Origin: Streptomyces halobius
GTDB taxonomy: Bacteria; Actinomycetota; Actinomycetes; Streptomycetales; Streptomycetaceae
Length of the DNA stretch: 64,000 bases
Direction: 5' to 3'
Assembly: GCF_023277745.1 (NCBI RefSeq)
Contig: NZ_CP086322.1
Span: forward strand, 6,262,001 to 6,326,000
Shown one piece after another: positions 42,061-50,949 of this stretch. Made by a program: the position numbers and the translations under genes. Numbering within the stretch: position 1 is the stretch's first letter; each line of letters starts with the position of its first letter. The notes beneath the pieces were generated by a model, which ran no database searches, had not been told where the DNA came from, and saw only the letters and a list, made by a program, of their open reading frames with translations.

Positions 42061-44928
42061 ATGGCGCACCCGAAGAATCGCTCGACGGATCACCCCACGG
42101 ACCGCCCGGCAGACGGCCCGACCGGCCGCCCGGCGAGGCCGTCGGCTCGCCGTTCGCGCAGGCTGGTCGTCCCGCTCGTCGCCGGAGCCCTCGTCGCGAC
42201 GCTCGCGCCCGCTTCGGCGCCGGGGACGATGCCCCGGCCGGCGGCGGCCGGGACCGTGGCGCCGCAGACCTCGCCCGGACCGTGCGCGAAAGGCACCGGC
42301 GGCCGCCAGGGCGGCCGGGACGACGGCTGGACGGCCACCGCCACCCGCATCGACCCCGAGGACCGTCACCACGCCTTCGTGGGCAACGGCTATCTCGGAC
42401 AGCGGGTACCGCCCAACGGCGCCGGATACGCGGCCCCCGGCGGCACGACCGGCTGGCCGCTCAAGACCCCGGAATACGACGGGTCGTTCGTCTCCGGGCT
42501 GTATGCCAAGGGGCCCGAGAACGTCGAGGGCCGACAGGCCGTCGCGGCGATCCCCACCTGGACCACGCTCGACGTCACCACCGGCGGCCCGCGCTCGGAG
42601 ACCTTCTCCTCCGCCACCGCACCCGGCCGGATCTCCCACTACCGCCAGACGCTCTTCCTGCGCTGCGGATTCCTCCGTACCTCGCTGACCTGGACGGCCG
42701 CCGACGGCCGCGCCACCGATCTGGTCTATGACGTCCTCGTGGACCGCAACGACGCCCACACCGGTGCCGTACGGCTGCGGATGACACCCCACTGGAGCGG
42801 CGCCGCGACCGTCACCGACACCCTCGACGGACGCGGCGCCCGCCGGATGTCGCAGGCTCCCGGCACCACCGGCTCCACCACCGGCTCCACCCACGGCGCC
42901 AAGAGGCCCGGCACGACGATGGACGTCGCGTTCCGGACGGACGGCACCCAGGTCGACGGTGCCGTCGCCTCCACTTTGCGCCCCGGCCCCGAGATCCACG
43001 CCAAGCTCACCCGACAGGAGCCTCGGCCGGCCGAGTTGAGCAATCGGCAGAAGGTGACCTTCCCCGTTCGCAGCGGGCGCTCGTACGAACTCACCAAGTA
43101 CGTCGGCGTGGACACCGCACTCACCTCCCGCACCCCGCGCGCCGCCGCGACCGCCGCCTCGCGCCGGGCCGCGAGCCACGGGTGGGACGCGCTGTTCGCC
43201 CGGCACACGGCGGCCTGGCAGCGGCTGTGGCGCAGCGACATCGTGGTGAAGGGGCAGCGCGAGCTGCAGTCCTGGGTGCGGGCCGCGCAGTACGGTCTGC
43301 TGTCCAGCACCCGCGCCGGCAGCGCCAACAGCATTGCCCCCACCGGTCTGACCAGCGACAACTACGCCGGTGAGATCTTCTGGGACGCTGAGACCTGGAT
43401 GTACCCGGGGCTGCTCGCGAGCCACCCCGAACTCGCCAGGTCGGTGATCGACTACCGCTACCGGACCCGGGACGGCGCCCGCGCCAACGCCAGGAAGCTC
43501 GGCCACGACGGGCTGTTCTACGCCTGGACCAGCGGCAGCAAGGGCGAGTTGCGCAACGAGTGCCACAGCTGGGACCCGCCGCACTGCCGGACCCAGAACC
43601 ACCTCATGGGCGATATCGCCCTCGCCGCCTGGCAGTATTACCTGGCGACCAAGGACACCGGCTGGCTGAAGTCCCGCGGCTGGCCGGTTCTCAAGGGCAT
43701 CGCCGCGTTCTGGGCCTCGCGGGCCACCCGTAACGCCGACGGCAGCTACTCCGTCAAGAACGTCGCCGGGCCCGACGAATACAGCAATGGTGTCGACGAC
43801 GCGGTGTTCACCAACGCCGGCGCCGCCACCGCGCTGCGGCACGCCACCCGCGCCGCCGCCCTGCTCGGTGAGCCGGCCCCGGCCTCCTGGAAGACCATCG
43901 CCGACAATCTGCGGATCCCCTACGACGCGCGGCGCAAGGTCTTCGAGCAGTACGCCGGATACCGGGGCAGCACCATCAAGCAGGCGGACACGGTGCTGTT
44001 GATGTACCCGCTGGAGTGGCCGATGTCGCAGCGGCAGGCGGCCGCCACGCTGGACTACTACGCGGCGCGCACCGACCCGGACGGCCCCGCCATGACGGAC
44101 TCGGTGCACGCCATCGACGCCGCGGGCATCGGCGAGCCCGGCTGCTCGACCTACACCTACCTGCTGCGCTCCATCAAGCCGTTCGTCCGCGGGCCGTTCG
44201 CGCAGTTCTCCGAGGCGCGCGGCGCGAAGGCGGGCGCCGGTGACCCGCTCGCCGGCAAACCCGCGCAGGACTTCCTCACCGGCAAGGGCGGCTTCCTGCA
44301 GACCTTCACCCACGGCCTGACGGGCCTGCGGCTGCGCGAGGACCGGGTGCGGCTCGACCCGATGCTGCCGCCGCAGCTCTCCGACGGCGTCACGCTGCGC
44401 GGACTGCGCTGGCAGGGGCGCACGTACGACATCGCGCTCGGCGCGCACCAGACCACCGTGCGGCTGACCGCCGGTGCCCCGATGCGGATCGACTCGCCGG
44501 AGGGCGAGAAGATCGTGAGCCGGGGTGTCCCCGCCGTCCTCAAGACCCGCCGCCCGGACCTCAACCCGACCACCAACGCCGCCCGTTGCAGGCCGGCCGG
44601 AGCGACCTCCGAGGAACCCGGCCTGTACGCGGCCGCGGCGGTCGACGGCAACACCACTACCGCCTGGGTACCGGACGCCGCAACCGGCACGCTCACCGTG
44701 GACCTGGGTCGGACCCGGCAGGTCGGGCAGATCACCCCGCACTGGAACGCGACCCGTCCGAAGTCCTACGTCGTGCAGGTCTCGCGCGACGGGAAGGAGT
44801 GGTACGGCACGGGCTACGGCGGCCGGACGCCGGCCCGCTACGTACGGGTCACGGTGCGCGGCGCCGCCGACGCGAAGACGCACCCCGGGATCACGGAGCT
44901 GACGGTGGCCCGTCCGGAAGCGCAATGA
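42061..44928 (+). CDS. Secreted GH65 family glycosidase (acid-trehalase-like) with discoidin-like C-terminus
   Basis: 955 residues. A basic N-terminus and hydrophobic stretch (RRLVVPLVAGALVATLAPAS) form a signal for export, possibly Tat. The GH65 N-domain starts near HHAFVGNGYLGQRVPP. The catalytic (alpha/alpha)6 domain contains GLTSDNYAGEIFWDAETWMYP, RTQNHLMGDIALAAWQYY and NVAGPDEYSNGVDDAVFTN, with the GH65 general-acid Glu573. About 830-950 is an F5/8 type C-like carbohydrate-binding domain (AAAVDGNTTTAWVPDA, YVVQVSRDGKEWYG). Trehalose is the likely substrate, by resemblance to ATH1-type enzymes; other alpha-glucosides are possible. GGAGG precedes the ATG. Confidence 0.88.
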   Translation: MAHPKNRSTDHPTDRPADGPTGRPARPSARRSRRLVVPLVAGALVATLAPASAPGTMPRPAAAGTVAPQTSPGPCAKGTGGRQGGRDDGWTATATRIDPEDRHHAFVGNGYLGQRVPPNGAGYAAPGGTTGWPLKTPEYDGSFVSGLYAKGPENVEGRQAVAAIPTWTTLDVTTGGPRSETFSSATAPGRISHYRQTLFLRCGFLRTSLTWTAADGRATDLVYDVLVDRNDAHTGAVRLRMTPHWSGAATVTDTLDGRGARRMSQAPGTTGSTTGSTHGAKRPGTTMDVAFRTDGTQVDGAVASTLRPGPEIHAKLTRQEPRPAELSNRQKVTFPVRSGRSYELTKYVGVDTALTSRTPRAAATAASRRAASHGWDALFARHTAAWQRLWRSDIVVKGQRELQSWVRAAQYGLLSSTRAGSANSIAPTGLTSDNYAGEIFWDAETWMYPGLLASHPELARSVIDYRYRTRDGARANARKLGHDGLFYAWTSGSKGELRNECHSWDPPHCRTQNHLMGDIALAAWQYYLATKDTGWLKSRGWPVLKGIAAFWASRATRNADGSYSVKNVAGPDEYSNGVDDAVFTNAGAATALRHATRAAALLGEPAPASWKTIADNLRIPYDARRKVFEQYAGYRGSTIKQADTVLLMYPLEWPMSQRQAAATLDYYAARTDPDGPAMTDSVHAIDAAGIGEPGCSTYTYLLRSIKPFVRGPFAQFSEARGAKAGAGDPLAGKPAQDFLTGKGGFLQTFTHGLTGLRLREDRVRLDPMLPPQLSDGVTLRGLRWQGRTYDIALGAHQTTVRLTAGAPMRIDSPEGEKIVSRGVPAVLKTRRPDLNPTTNAARCRPAGATSEEPGLYAAAAVDGNTTTAWVPDAATGTLTVDLGRTRQVGQITPHWNATRPKSYVVQVSRDGKEWYGTGYGGRTPARYVRVTVRGAADAKTHPGITELTVARPEAQ

Positions 44929-45168
44929 GCGTTCCGGTCTGGGCAGCGGCGGGTGTCCGTAAGGCGACACCCGGCCGTTACCGAGGGTGTGCACGCCGAC
45001 GTCATGGGGAGTGTCCGCCTGGTTGTTTGCCGGCTGACGGGCGAGAGGTACAGCCATGCGCTTTTGTAGTGCCGGTGGCGTGGCTGCCGTGGCCGTACCT
45101 GAGATCAGCGTGGCGGCCGCGCCGCCTGCGAGTGCCACCGCGGCCCGGCGGCGATTCCGTTTCTTCAT
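44929..45168 (-). pseudogene. Possible remnant of a small secreted-protein gene
   Basis: From the ATG at 45168 the minus strand reads a convincing signal peptide (MKKRNRRRAAVALAGGAAA, then TLISGTATAA) and about 50 further residues (RQPANNQADTPHDVGVHTLG). The frame then runs without a stop into the antisense of the GH65 gene. Codon use is weak in third-position G/C. It may be a truncated or decayed secreted protein, or chance. The rest of 44929-45365 shows no other gene. Confidence 0.3.
44951..44972 (+). terminator. Terminator after the GH65 gene
   Basis: GGGTGTC and GACACCC form a 7-bp stem around an 8-nt loop, 23 nt after the stop. Confidence 0.6.
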
Positions 45169-45365
45169 GTCACTCAGCGTGACCGTCACCCGGCCCCGGA
45201 ACCATCAGGGACAACCCCCATACGCCCCTGACGCACCCCCGATGCCACGTCAGGGTCGAACCCTGATTTCGCCGCCCGACGCGGTCCGGATCGTTGCGGC
45301 GGGATGAAATCCGCCCGCGACAACGTTGGTGCCTTGCGTCAAGGTTGAGGTGTGGGAGGAAGCGC

Positions 45366-48300
45366 GTGGCGGGCACGGATGCGGAACGACAGGGCTGGGC
45401 GCGGCGGCTGGCCCGCGACTGCTGGCGGCACAAAAAGGATGTGCTGCTCGCGCTCGGCGCCTCGCTCGCCGGGATGGCCGTCATGGCGCTGGTCCCGCTC
45501 ATCCCGAAGCTGATCATCGACGATGTCATCGTCACGCACCAACGGCCCCTCGCCCCCTGGGCCGGCCTGCTGGTCCTCGCCGCGATCGCCGTCTACGTCC
45601 TCACCTACATCCGCCGCTTCTACGGCGGCCGTCTCGCCCTCGACGCCCAGCACGACCTGCGGACCAGGATGTTCGCCTCGATCGCCCGGCTCGACGGCCG
45701 GAGGCAGGACGAGCTGAGCACCGGCCAGGTCGTCGGCCGCGCCACCAGCGATCTGCAGCTCATCCAGAGCCTGCTGTTCATGCTCCCGATGACGATCGGG
45801 AACGTCCTGCTCTTCGTGATCTCCCTGGTCGTGATGGCGGTCCTCTCGCCGCTGCTCACCGTCGTCGCCCTGGCCGTGGCCCCGGCCCTGTGGTTCATCG
45901 CCCGGCACAGCCGTGCCCGCCTCTTCCCGGCCACCTGGTACGCCCAGGGCCAGGCCGCCGCGGTGGCCGGCATCGTGGACGGCGCGGTCTCCGGCGTCCG
46001 TGTCGTCAAGGGCTTCGGCCAGGAGGAGCAGGAGACCGGCAAGCTGCGCGAGGCCAGCCGCCGGCTGTTCGCCGGGCGGCTGCGGACGGTCCGCCTCAAC
46101 GCCCGCTACACCCCCGCCCTGCAGGCCGTGCCGGCGCTCGGCCAGGTCGCCATGCTGGCCGTCGGCGGCTGGATGGCCACCCAGGGACAGATCACCCTCG
46201 GCACCTTCGTCGCCTTCTCCACCTATCTCGCGCAGCTCGTCGGCCCGGTGCGGATGCTGGCGATGATCCTGACCGTCGGCCAGCAGGCACGGGCCGGTGT
46301 CGAGCGGGTCTACGAGCTGATCGACACCGAGCCGGTGATCGAGGAGCGCCCGGACGCGCATGAGCTGCCCGCCGATGCCCCGGCCACCGTCGCATTCGAC
46401 GCGGTGACCTTCGCGTACGCACCGCTGCACACCAAGGACAGCGGGCCCGACGGGGGTGCCGCGGACGAGGAAGACGGCCGGCCCGGCTGGGGCGCCGCCC
46501 CCTCCGAGTACCCCGTTTCCGGCACCGCCCGCCCCGTCCTCGACGGCTTCTCGCTCCGTATGGAGCCGGGCGAGACCGTCGCCGTCGTCGGCACCTCCGG
46601 CAGCGGCAAATCCACCGTCTCCCTGTTGCTGCCCCGCTTCTACGACGTCTCCGCGGGCCGTGTCCTGGTCGGCGGCCACGACGTCCGCGATCTGACCCTG
46701 GAATCCCTTCGGGCCGCCATCGGGCTGGTCCCCGAAAGCAGCTTCCTGTTCTCCGAATCCATACGGGACAACATCGCCTACGGCCACCCGGACGCCACCG
46801 ATGAGCAGGTGCGCACCGCGGCACGCGCCGCCCAGGCCGACGGCTTCATATCCGAGCTGCCCGAGGGCTATGACACCAAGGTCGGCGAGCAGGGACTCAC
46901 CCTCTCCGGCGGCCAGCGCCAGCGCGTCGCCCTGGCCCGCGCCATCCTCACCGACCCCCGTCTGCTGGTCCTGGACGACGCCACCTCCGCGGTCGACGCC
47001 CGGGTGGAGCACGAGATCCATGAGGCGCTGCGCGGCGTCATGGCGGGCCGCACCACCCTGCTCATCGCGCACCGTGCCTCCACCCTGGCGCTCGCCGACC
47101 GGGTCGCCGTCCTCGACGGCGGGCGGCTGGTCGACATCGGCACCCAGGAGGAACTGGAGGGCCGCTGTGCCCTCTACCGCAGGCTGCTGACGGACCCGGA
47201 GGAGCTCGGCGCCGTCCAGCACGACCCGGCCGGCGCACTGGCCGGTGGCCCCTTCGACGGTGAGTACACGGCGGCGACCGGCGTGACCGATGGCGAGGCG
47301 GAGGCCGCCGAACCCGCCCGCACCGGATCGTCCGGCACCATCACCCCCGAGCTGTGGGTCCGCCGCGAGCAGGACGCCGAGGCGGGCGCGGCCGGTCCGG
47401 TCCCCGCGGCGGCCGTCGCGGCGGGTCCCGGCACCGCCGCCGCGATGGCCGGCCTGCCCCCGACCCCCGAGCTGCTCGCCCAGGTGGCCGCGCTGCCGCC
47501 GGCCACCGACACACCGGACATCGACGAGCACCAGGCCGTGCGCCCCGAGCGCTCCTACGGCCTGCGCAGACTGCTGCATGGCTTCGGCGGCCCGCTGGCC
47601 TTCGCCCTCGCGCTGGTCGCGGTCGACGCCATCGCCGCCCTGCTGGTGCCGGTCCTGATCCGGCAGGGCATCGACGAGGGCGTCCGACGCGGGGTGCTGG
47701 CCGGCGTCTGGACGGCCGCCGCGCTCGCCCTGGCCGTCGTGCTCGCCCAGTGGGCCGCGCAGGTCGGCGCCAACCGGGTGACCGGACGCACTGGCGAACG
47801 GATCCTCTACTCCCTCCGCCTCAAGATCTTCGCCCAGCTGCAGCGCCTCGGCCTCGACTACTACGAGCGCGAACTGACCGGCAAGATCATGACCCGGATG
47901 ACGACGGACGTGGACGCGCTGTCCACCTTCCTCCAGACCGGCCTGGTCACCGCCGTCGTCTCGATACTGACCTTCTTCGGCATACTCGTCGCCCTCCTCG
48001 CCATCGACCTCCAGCTGGCCCTCGTCGTCTTCGCCACCCTCCCGCCGCTGATCATCGGCACGTACTTCTTCCGCAAGCAGAGCGTGCGGGCGTACGAGCT
48101 GGCCCGCGAGCGGATCAGCGTCGTCAACGGCGACCTCCAGGAGGCCGTGTCCGGCCTGCGGATCGTCCAGGCGTTCCGGGGCGAGGGGCGCGGCATGGAG
48201 CGGTTCGCCGCCCGCAGCGACGCCTACCGCCAGGCCCGGCTCCGCGGCCAGTTCCTGATATCCGTCTACTTCCCGTTCGTCCAGCTGCTGTCGTCCGTCG

Positions 48301-49310
48301 CGGCGGCGCTGGTCCTGACAGTCGGCGCCGGCCGGGTGGGCTCGAACACCCTCACCGCCGGTGCGCTGGTCGCCTATCTGCTCTACATCGACCTGTTCTT
48401 CGCGCCCGTCCAGCAGCTCTCCCAGGTCTTCGACGGCTACCAGCAGGCATCCGTCTCGCTCGGCCGCATCCAGGAGCTGCTGCGCGAGCCGAGCACCACC
48501 CCGCCCGCCGAGAAGCCGCGCGCCGTGCCCGCAGTGCGCGGTGACATCACCTTCGACAACGTGGACTTCCGCTATGGCGGCCAAGCGGGTGACGCACCGG
48601 CCGACCGGACGGACCAGGCCCTGGACGGCATAGACCTGACCATCCCCGCCGGCCAGACCGTGGCCTTCGTCGGGGAGACCGGCGCCGGCAAGTCCACCCT
48701 CGTCAAGCTGGTCGCCCGGTTCTACGACCCGACCTCGGGCGCCGTCCGCGTCGACGGCACCGACCTGCGCGAACTGGACCTGACCGACTACCGCCGCCGT
48801 CTCGGCGTGGTCCCCCAGGAGTCCTACCTCTTCGCCGGCACGGTCCGCGACGCCATCGCCTACGGCCGCCCGGACGCCACCGACGCCCAGGTGGAGGCGG
48901 CCGCGCGGGCCGTCGGCGCGCACGCCATGATCGCCACCCTGGAGGGCGGCTACCTCCATGAGGTCGCCGAACGGGGCCGCAACCTCTCCGCGGGCCAGCG
49001 CCAGCTGCTCGCCCTGGCCCGCGCGGAACTCGTCGAGCCGGACGTGCTGTTGCTGGACGAGGCCACCGCCGCCCTGGACCTGGCCTCCGAGGCCGTCGTC
49101 AACCAGGCCACCGACCGCCTCACCGGCCGCCGCACGACGCTTGTCGTCGCCCACCGTCTGACCACCGCCGCCCGCGCCGACCGCGTCGTCGTCATGGACC
49201 ACGGCAGGGTCGTCGAGGACGGCACACACACCCAACTCCTCGCCCGCGACGGCCGCTACGCGGGGCTGTGGCGCACCTTCACCGGCGAGACGGAGTCGCT
49301 GGTGGCCTGA
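45366..49310 (+). CDS. Fused two-half ABC exporter (ABC-TM/NBD twice in one chain)
   Basis: 1314 residues, a tandem fusion of two type-IV (multidrug exporter-like) half transporters. Half 1: TM region about 20-305, then Walker A VGTSGSGKSTVSLLL, LTLSGGQRQRVALARA and LLVLDDATSAVDA (Walker B ends in Asp-Asp, catalytic Glu replaced). An Ala/Gly/Pro-rich linker covers about 620-725. Half 2: TM about 745-1045, then GETGAGKSTLVKL, LSAGQRQLLALARA and VLLLDEATAALD with the Glu present. One degenerate and one consensus ATP site is typical of heterodimeric exporters. Usual relatives are two separate genes. GGGAGG precedes GTG 45366. Substrate unknown. Confidence 0.93.
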   Translation: MAGTDAERQGWARRLARDCWRHKKDVLLALGASLAGMAVMALVPLIPKLIIDDVIVTHQRPLAPWAGLLVLAAIAVYVLTYIRRFYGGRLALDAQHDLRTRMFASIARLDGRRQDELSTGQVVGRATSDLQLIQSLLFMLPMTIGNVLLFVISLVVMAVLSPLLTVVALAVAPALWFIARHSRARLFPATWYAQGQAAAVAGIVDGAVSGVRVVKGFGQEEQETGKLREASRRLFAGRLRTVRLNARYTPALQAVPALGQVAMLAVGGWMATQGQITLGTFVAFSTYLAQLVGPVRMLAMILTVGQQARAGVERVYELIDTEPVIEERPDAHELPADAPATVAFDAVTFAYAPLHTKDSGPDGGAADEEDGRPGWGAAPSEYPVSGTARPVLDGFSLRMEPGETVAVVGTSGSGKSTVSLLLPRFYDVSAGRVLVGGHDVRDLTLESLRAAIGLVPESSFLFSESIRDNIAYGHPDATDEQVRTAARAAQADGFISELPEGYDTKVGEQGLTLSGGQRQRVALARAILTDPRLLVLDDATSAVDARVEHEIHEALRGVMAGRTTLLIAHRASTLALADRVAVLDGGRLVDIGTQEELEGRCALYRRLLTDPEELGAVQHDPAGALAGGPFDGEYTAATGVTDGEAEAAEPARTGSSGTITPELWVRREQDAEAGAAGPVPAAAVAAGPGTAAAMAGLPPTPELLAQVAALPPATDTPDIDEHQAVRPERSYGLRRLLHGFGGPLAFALALVAVDAIAALLVPVLIRQGIDEGVRRGVLAGVWTAAALALAVVLAQWAAQVGANRVTGRTGERILYSLRLKIFAQLQRLGLDYYERELTGKIMTRMTTDVDALSTFLQTGLVTAVVSILTFFGILVALLAIDLQLALVVFATLPPLIIGTYFFRKQSVRAYELARERISVVNGDLQEAVSGLRIVQAFRGEGRGMERFAARSDAYRQARLRGQFLISVYFPFVQLLSSVAAALVLTVGAGRVGSNTLTAGALVAYLLYIDLFFAPVQQLSQVFDGYQQASVSLGRIQELLREPSTTPPAEKPRAVPAVRGDITFDNVDFRYGGQAGDAPADRTDQALDGIDLTIPAGQTVAFVGETGAGKSTLVKLVARFYDPTSGAVRVDGTDLRELDLTDYRRRLGVVPQESYLFAGTVRDAIAYGRPDATDAQVEAAARAVGAHAMIATLEGGYLHEVAERGRNLSAGQRQLLALARAELVEPDVLLLDEATAALDLASEAVVNQATDRLTGRRTTLVVAHRLTTAARADRVVVMDHGRVVEDGTHTQLLARDGRYAGLWRTFTGETESLVA

Positions 49311-49332
49311 CATCCGACACCGGTAAACCGGA

Positions 49333-49361
49333 GCGGTACCCCCCCTTTAGGGGGGTACCGC
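49333..49361 (+). terminator. Terminator after the ABC exporter
   Basis: A perfect 12-bp stem (GCGGTACCCCCC with GGGGGGTACCGC) and 5-nt loop, 22 nt after the stop. Confidence 0.85.
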
Positions 49362-49442
49362 CATCCGCCTCACGGGGGCTGGTGGTGTCCGGGAGTCGCC
49401 GATAGGTTCGGCCCGACCTTTGCTATCCCAAAGGGAGGGTGC

Positions 49443-50867
49443 ATGCGTAAGGCCATCAGATGGCTGCTCTCGCTCGTCGTGCTCATAGGCACGGTAGGCG
49501 CCGGCAGCACCGCGGCAGGGGCGGCCACCGCCGCCGGGCCGAAGAAGACCAAGGACATCAAGGACCGGATCCTCGCGATACCGGGAATGAGTCTCACCGA
49601 AGAGAAGCCGGTCGACGGCTATCGCTATTTTGTCCTGAATTACACCCAGCCGATTGACCACCGGCACCCCGAGAACGGGACGTTCCAGCAGCGGCTGACC
49701 CTGCTGCACAAGTCGGTGGACCGCCCGACGGTGTTCTTCACCTCCGGCTACAACGTCAGCACCAAACCGAGCCGCAGCGAGCCGACAAAGCTCATCGACG
49801 GCAATCAGGTCTCTCTCGAATACCGCTACTTCGTCCCGTCGCGGCCCGATCCCGCCGACTGGAAAAAGCTGGACATCGAGCAGGCGGCCAATGACCAGCA
49901 CCGCCTTTTCAAAGCACTGCACCGCATCTACGGCAAGAACTGGATCGCCACCGGCGGCAGCAAGGGCGGTATGACCGCGACCTACTACCGCCGCTTCTTC
50001 CCGCACGACATGGACGGCACCGTCGCCTATGTCGCACCCAACGACGTGGACAACGACGAGGACGCGGCGTACGACCGGTTCTTCCGGACCGTCGGGACCG
50101 CCCGGTGCCGTGCCGACCTCGCCGCCATCGAGCGTGAGGCGCTGCTGCGCCGCGAGGAGATGGTCGACCGCTTCCAGAAGTGGGCGGACAAGGAGAAGCA
50201 GACCTTCCAGCAGATCGGCAACGCCGACCGGGCCTATGAAGTCATGGTCACGGACCTGGTGTTCGGCTTCTGGCAATACCAGCCGGCCGAAACGGCCTGT
50301 GCGAAGGTGCCCAAGCCGACCGTCTCCACCGACGGTCTGTGGAAATGGATGGACGAGGTCGGCGGCTTCGACAGCTACACCGACCAGGGAATGGAGCGGT
50401 ACACGCCGTACTACTACCAGGCGGGCACCCAGCTCGGCGAGCCCGGATACCAGTACCCGAATGTGAAGGATCTGCTGAAGTACCCCGGCATCAACAACTC
50501 CCGGACATTCGTGCCGAAGGACATACCGATGGCCTTCGACAAGAGCGCGATGCCCGACATCGACAACTGGGTGCGGCACCACGCCCACCGCATGATGTTC
50601 GTCAACGGCCAGTACGACCCGTGGAGTTCGGAGCACTTCGAGCTCGGCGCGGGCGCCCGGGATTCCTATGTGTTCACGGTGCCCGGCGGCAACCACGGCG
50701 CGAACATCGAAAAGCTGAAGGGCGCCGACCGCGCCAAGGCCACCGCCGAACTCCTCGACTGGGCCGGCGTCAAGGCCCCCGGGGACAAGAAGGCAGCCCC
50801 GCACCTCCCGTACGACAAGAAGCTCGACAAGCGGGAGATCCGGCGGATGCCGATGCTCCGGCCGTAA
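49443..50867 (+). CDS. Secreted tripeptidyl aminopeptidase (S37, PS-10 family)
   Basis: 474 residues. Signal peptide MRKAIRWLLSLVVLIGTVGA, cleavage near residue 28. Alpha/beta-hydrolase serine peptidase: RYFVLNYTQPIDHRHPENGT and FQQRLTLLHK at the N-terminus, nucleophile Ser173 in ATGGSKGGMTATYYRRFFP, Asp in FVNGQYDPWSSEHF and His in VPGGNHGANI. This matches the Streptomyces mobaraensis PS-10-type enzymes that remove tripeptides from secreted proteins. GGGAGGG precedes the ATG. The gene stands alone between two strong terminators. Confidence 0.92.
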   Translation: MRKAIRWLLSLVVLIGTVGAGSTAAGAATAAGPKKTKDIKDRILAIPGMSLTEEKPVDGYRYFVLNYTQPIDHRHPENGTFQQRLTLLHKSVDRPTVFFTSGYNVSTKPSRSEPTKLIDGNQVSLEYRYFVPSRPDPADWKKLDIEQAANDQHRLFKALHRIYGKNWIATGGSKGGMTATYYRRFFPHDMDGTVAYVAPNDVDNDEDAAYDRFFRTVGTARCRADLAAIEREALLRREEMVDRFQKWADKEKQTFQQIGNADRAYEVMVTDLVFGFWQYQPAETACAKVPKPTVSTDGLWKWMDEVGGFDSYTDQGMERYTPYYYQAGTQLGEPGYQYPNVKDLLKYPGINNSRTFVPKDIPMAFDKSAMPDIDNWVRHHAHRMMFVNGQYDPWSSEHFELGAGARDSYVFTVPGGNHGANIEKLKGADRAKATAELLDWAGVKAPGDKKAAPHLPYDKKLDKREIRRMPMLRP

Positions 50868-50891
50868 GCGAGGCGGCGACCGCCGACGGGA

Positions 50892-50931
50892 CAAGGGCGC
50901 GCTCCCTCCGGGTGGGGGGAGCGCGCCCTTG
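50892..50931. terminator. Bidirectional terminator between the peptidase and GH3 genes
   Basis: A perfect 15-bp stem (CAAGGGCGCGCTCCC with its complement) and 10-nt loop between two convergent genes. Confidence 0.88.
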
Positions 50932-50949
50932 CGGTTAGGCGGGGGCGTG

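Noticed and set aside
45235..45275. tRNA T-arm-like sequence (GGGTCGAACCCTGA)
   Set aside because: No acceptor, D or anticodon stems can be built around it.
45339..49313. 1324-codon open frame opposite the ABC exporter
   Set aside because: The plus strand carries complete Walker and signature motifs; the minus frame is compositional shadow.
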